Shown here: positions 6,121 to 7,253 of the stretch, piece after piece
Position numbering within the stretch: the first letter of the stretch is position 1
Layout of the letters: each line of letters starts with the position of its first letter
Assembly: GCA_002690755.1 (NCBI GenBank)
Contig: NZFT01000107.1
Coordinates: forward strand, 31,353-38,605
Direction: 5' to 3'
Source of the DNA: Phycisphaerae bacterium
GTDB taxonomy: Bacteria > Planctomycetota > Phycisphaerae > Phycisphaerales > SM1A02
DNA length: 7,253 nucleotides
Position numbers and translations under genes: made by a program
Notes under the pieces: generated by a model
Seen by the model: the letters and a program-made list of their open reading frames with translations, nothing else
What the model was told of the DNA's origin: nothing
The model's database searches: none

Positions 6121-6402
6121 ATGGGTGGAATCGAAGATGTCGAACGAGTCGGAACGCGACGGCGATCGAAGTCCGCGGATGCTGGGATCGACGCGATCAC
6201 CTCGACGGGCTTCCTCGGATCGATCGCCGGCGCGATGCTCGCCCTCGGGGCGCCGGGCTGCGTCGCGGCCAACGACATGACCGGGGAGGCGTCGCCTCCG
6301 CGATCGGAGGAGATCGATGATCTCGACCGGGCCCGAGCGGCGGGTGCGATCGACGAAGCCGACTACCATGAGCTCCGTCGGGGATTCATCCTCGCCGACT
6401 GA
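6121..6402 (+). CDS. Small lipoprotein-like protein with C-terminal SHOCT-like motif (paralogue 1)
   Basis: From ATG 6121 the protein has 93 residues. A basic region (RRR at 13-15) precedes a hydrophobic stretch (about 30-44) ending in LGAPGC, with Cys47 as a possible lipidation site. The box is weak (A, P, G before Cys) and the n-region is unusually long. The C-terminus, EIDDLDRARAAGAIDEADY (64-82), fits the SHOCT pattern of a short helix, a G-A-I turn and an acidic-Tyr helix. Such domains occur at the ends of many small bacterial envelope proteins and their function is unclear. The next gene shares this motif. GGAG at 6108-6111, 9 nt upstream, supports the start; the frame is open back to a GTG inside the terminator, which is unlikely to be used. 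The 177 bases between terminator and start (5944-6120) show no gene or clear promoter. No specific function can be assigned. Confidence 0.6.
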   Translation: MGGIEDVERVGTRRRSKSADAGIDAITSTGFLGSIAGAMLALGAPGCVAANDMTGEASPPRSEEIDDLDRARAAGAIDEADYHELRRGFILAD

Positions 6403-6436
6403 TCCGTCCGCCAATGGGAAACTGGGGTACAGACCG

Positions 6437-6694
6437 ATGAATCGAAGAAACAAGCGTCGCTTCGCCCTCGCCTCCACCGCCGTCCTGCTCGCCGGACTCG
6501 GCGGCTGCGTCGTGGGGAACAACTCGAAGCTCCAGCGGCCCACGATCGGTCAGGAGCTCATCGATCTCCAGAAGGCGCGTGATTCCGGGGCGATCGACGA
6601 GGCGGAGTACGTCCGGACTCGAACCCGCATCCTTGAGAACGCCGGCGTACCGCCGAAGCAGGATTCGAACGCGGGCACGAGTTCGGAAGGGTGA
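6437..6694 (+). CDS. Small lipoprotein with SHOCT-like motif (paralogue 2)
   Basis: The 85-residue protein begins MNRRNKRR, followed by a hydrophobic core (about 9-20) and the lipobox LGGC with Cys24. It is therefore probably a lipoprotein, and the Val after Cys gives no inner-membrane retention signal. After a short linker comes ELIDLQKARDSGAIDEAEY (40-58), closely matching the C-terminal motif of the preceding gene. A polar tail (about 66-85) is probably disordered. The ATG at 6437 is chosen because it gives a compact signal peptide; the open frame upstream to 6317 overlaps the preceding gene and is not needed. GGGG at 6424-6427 is a poor ribosome site. The gap to the previous gene is 34 nt. 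The stop overlaps the next gene in GTGA. Function is unknown; a cell-envelope role is inferred from the lipobox. Confidence 0.75.
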   Translation: MNRRNKRRFALASTAVLLAGLGGCVVGNNSKLQRPTIGQELIDLQKARDSGAIDEAEYVRTRTRILENAGVPPKQDSNAGTSSEG

Positions 6695-7212
6695 CATCGA
6701 GGCGTCGGGACCGGTCAGGCGTCGAGTTCCCGGCAGAGGTCGGCGATGATCCGCCACAGTCCTGTCCGGTCTGCGGTTACATCCTGAAGGCCACCGGTCG
6801 TTGCCCGGAGTGCGGTGCGTCTCCGGAGACGATCACGTCACTTGATCGGGGGGCCCGCCGCCGCATCGGTGCGACCGTGACGGCGTTCTGGATTCTCGTC
6901 GCCCTGTACCTGCCGCAGTGCTGGATCTTCCTGATGCCGGGGAGTTGGAGCCTCTACCGGTGGTCCTGGATCGAAATCTGGCCGGTCATGCCCGGGTTCA
7001 TTCCGGGGCTCGTGGGCGGCCGGATGCTCTTCGACGTGGGGTGGAGGGATCCGCTCGCGATCGCAATGATGGCCGCGGCGACGGTGGGGCTCGCGGTGGG
7101 TGCGTTCTTCATCGCGCGTCGTGGTCCGAGACGCCGGGTGATCGTCTGCTGGGGGCTGTTCCTCGCGGGCGCCGTCCACGGTTTCATCCTGTACGGGTTG
7201 TACGCCGCCTGA
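6691..7212 (+). CDS. Zinc-ribbon multi-helix membrane protein, function unknown
   Basis: The protein has 173 residues. The hydrophilic N-terminus contains a zinc-ribbon motif C25-P-V-C28-G-Y...C38-P-E-C41-G, likely binding one Zn2+ on the cytoplasmic side. Four hydrophobic segments follow (about 60-80, 95-113, 120-141 and 148-171); the second is Trp/Pro-rich. Short proteins of this CPxCGY...CPECG plus membrane helices form are, to my knowledge, frequent in planctomycetes and lack a known role. The GTG start overlaps the previous stop by 4 bp (GTGA). A purine run (GGAAGG, 6685-6690) abuts the start too closely to act as a normal ribosome site, so translation by coupling to the lipoprotein gene is likely. 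No other start precedes the zinc ribbon. The two genes are probably co-transcribed. Confidence 0.8.
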   Translation: MTSRRRDRSGVEFPAEVGDDPPQSCPVCGYILKATGRCPECGASPETITSLDRGARRRIGATVTAFWILVALYLPQCWIFLMPGSWSLYRWSWIEIWPVMPGFIPGLVGGRMLFDVGWRDPLAIAMMAAATVGLAVGAFFIARRGPRRRVIVCWGLFLAGAVHGFILYGLYAA

Positions 7213-7240
7213 GGCATCGTCCGGATCTCATCCCGCCCTC

Positions 7241-7249
7241 TGGTACATT
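7241..7249 (+). promoter_or_regulatory. Possible extended -10 (TGGTACATT) for a gene beyond the window
   Basis: TGG plus TACATT has the same TGn-TAnnnT form as the candidate upstream of the atp operon and lies in the short gap after the zinc-ribbon gene. The window ends 4 bases later, so the gene it might serve cannot be seen. Confidence 0.18.
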
Positions 7250-7253
7250 CGGC

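Noticed and set aside
4006..6543. A very long open frame on the - strand across atpA and its neighbours (845 codons)
   Set aside because: It lies opposite the intact atpA gene. Long antisense frames are expected in GC-rich coding DNA, and its translation is Arg/Asp/Gly/His-rich without any recognisable domain.

Overview
The window is GC-rich, bacterial and densely coding. It carries most of an F-type ATP synthase operon on the + strand, one complex I gene (nuoI) on the - strand, and a short run of three small envelope-type genes downstream. The likely source is a planctomycete, perhaps a member of the Phycisphaerae. This is an inference from the zinc-ribbon membrane protein of the CPxCGY...CPECG type at the right end, the c subunit made with a cleavable-looking signal peptide, and the general look of the ATP synthase subunits. 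No rRNA or other phylogenetic marker is present to confirm it.

Layout. Positions 52-606 (-) encode NuoI, transcribed leftward out of the window. A 92-bp divergent gap (607-698) separates it from the atp operon. Each side of this gap has a TAnnnT hexamer 8-9 nt from a start codon that lacks a Shine-Dalgarno sequence, so both flanking transcripts could be leaderless. The + strand then runs: AtpZ-like (699-992), a four-helix AtpI-like protein overlapping it by 4 bp (989-1480), atpB/a (1547-2512), atpE/c (2618-2923), atpF/b (3001-3534), atpH/delta (3575-4186) and atpA/alpha (4330-5877). A strong hairpin lies between atpE and atpF. A 143-nt non-coding, structured-looking leader lies between atpH and atpA.

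Directly after atpA there is an 11-bp GC-rich hairpin with a UCCG tetraloop and a short T/C tail, probably an intrinsic terminator. The genes expected next, atpG, atpD and atpC (gamma, beta, epsilon), do not follow. Instead come two adjacent small lipoprotein-like genes (6121-6402 and 6437-6694) that share a SHOCT-like C-terminal motif and look like a diverged tandem duplication. The second overlaps by 4 bp a gene for a zinc-ribbon multi-helix membrane protein (6691-7212).

Function. The atp genes supply the whole Fo sector (a, c, b), the delta stalk subunit and alpha, plus two assembly-type accessory membrane proteins. The rotor stalk and catalytic beta subunit must be encoded elsewhere. NuoI carries the two 4Fe-4S clusters of the complex I electron wire, so a proton-pumping and a proton-consuming complex share one divergent control region. 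I found no mobile element, CRISPR array, tRNA or rRNA. The most unusual points are the truncated gene order (operon closed after alpha), the RNA structures between subunit genes, and the tandem SHOCT-like lipoproteins.
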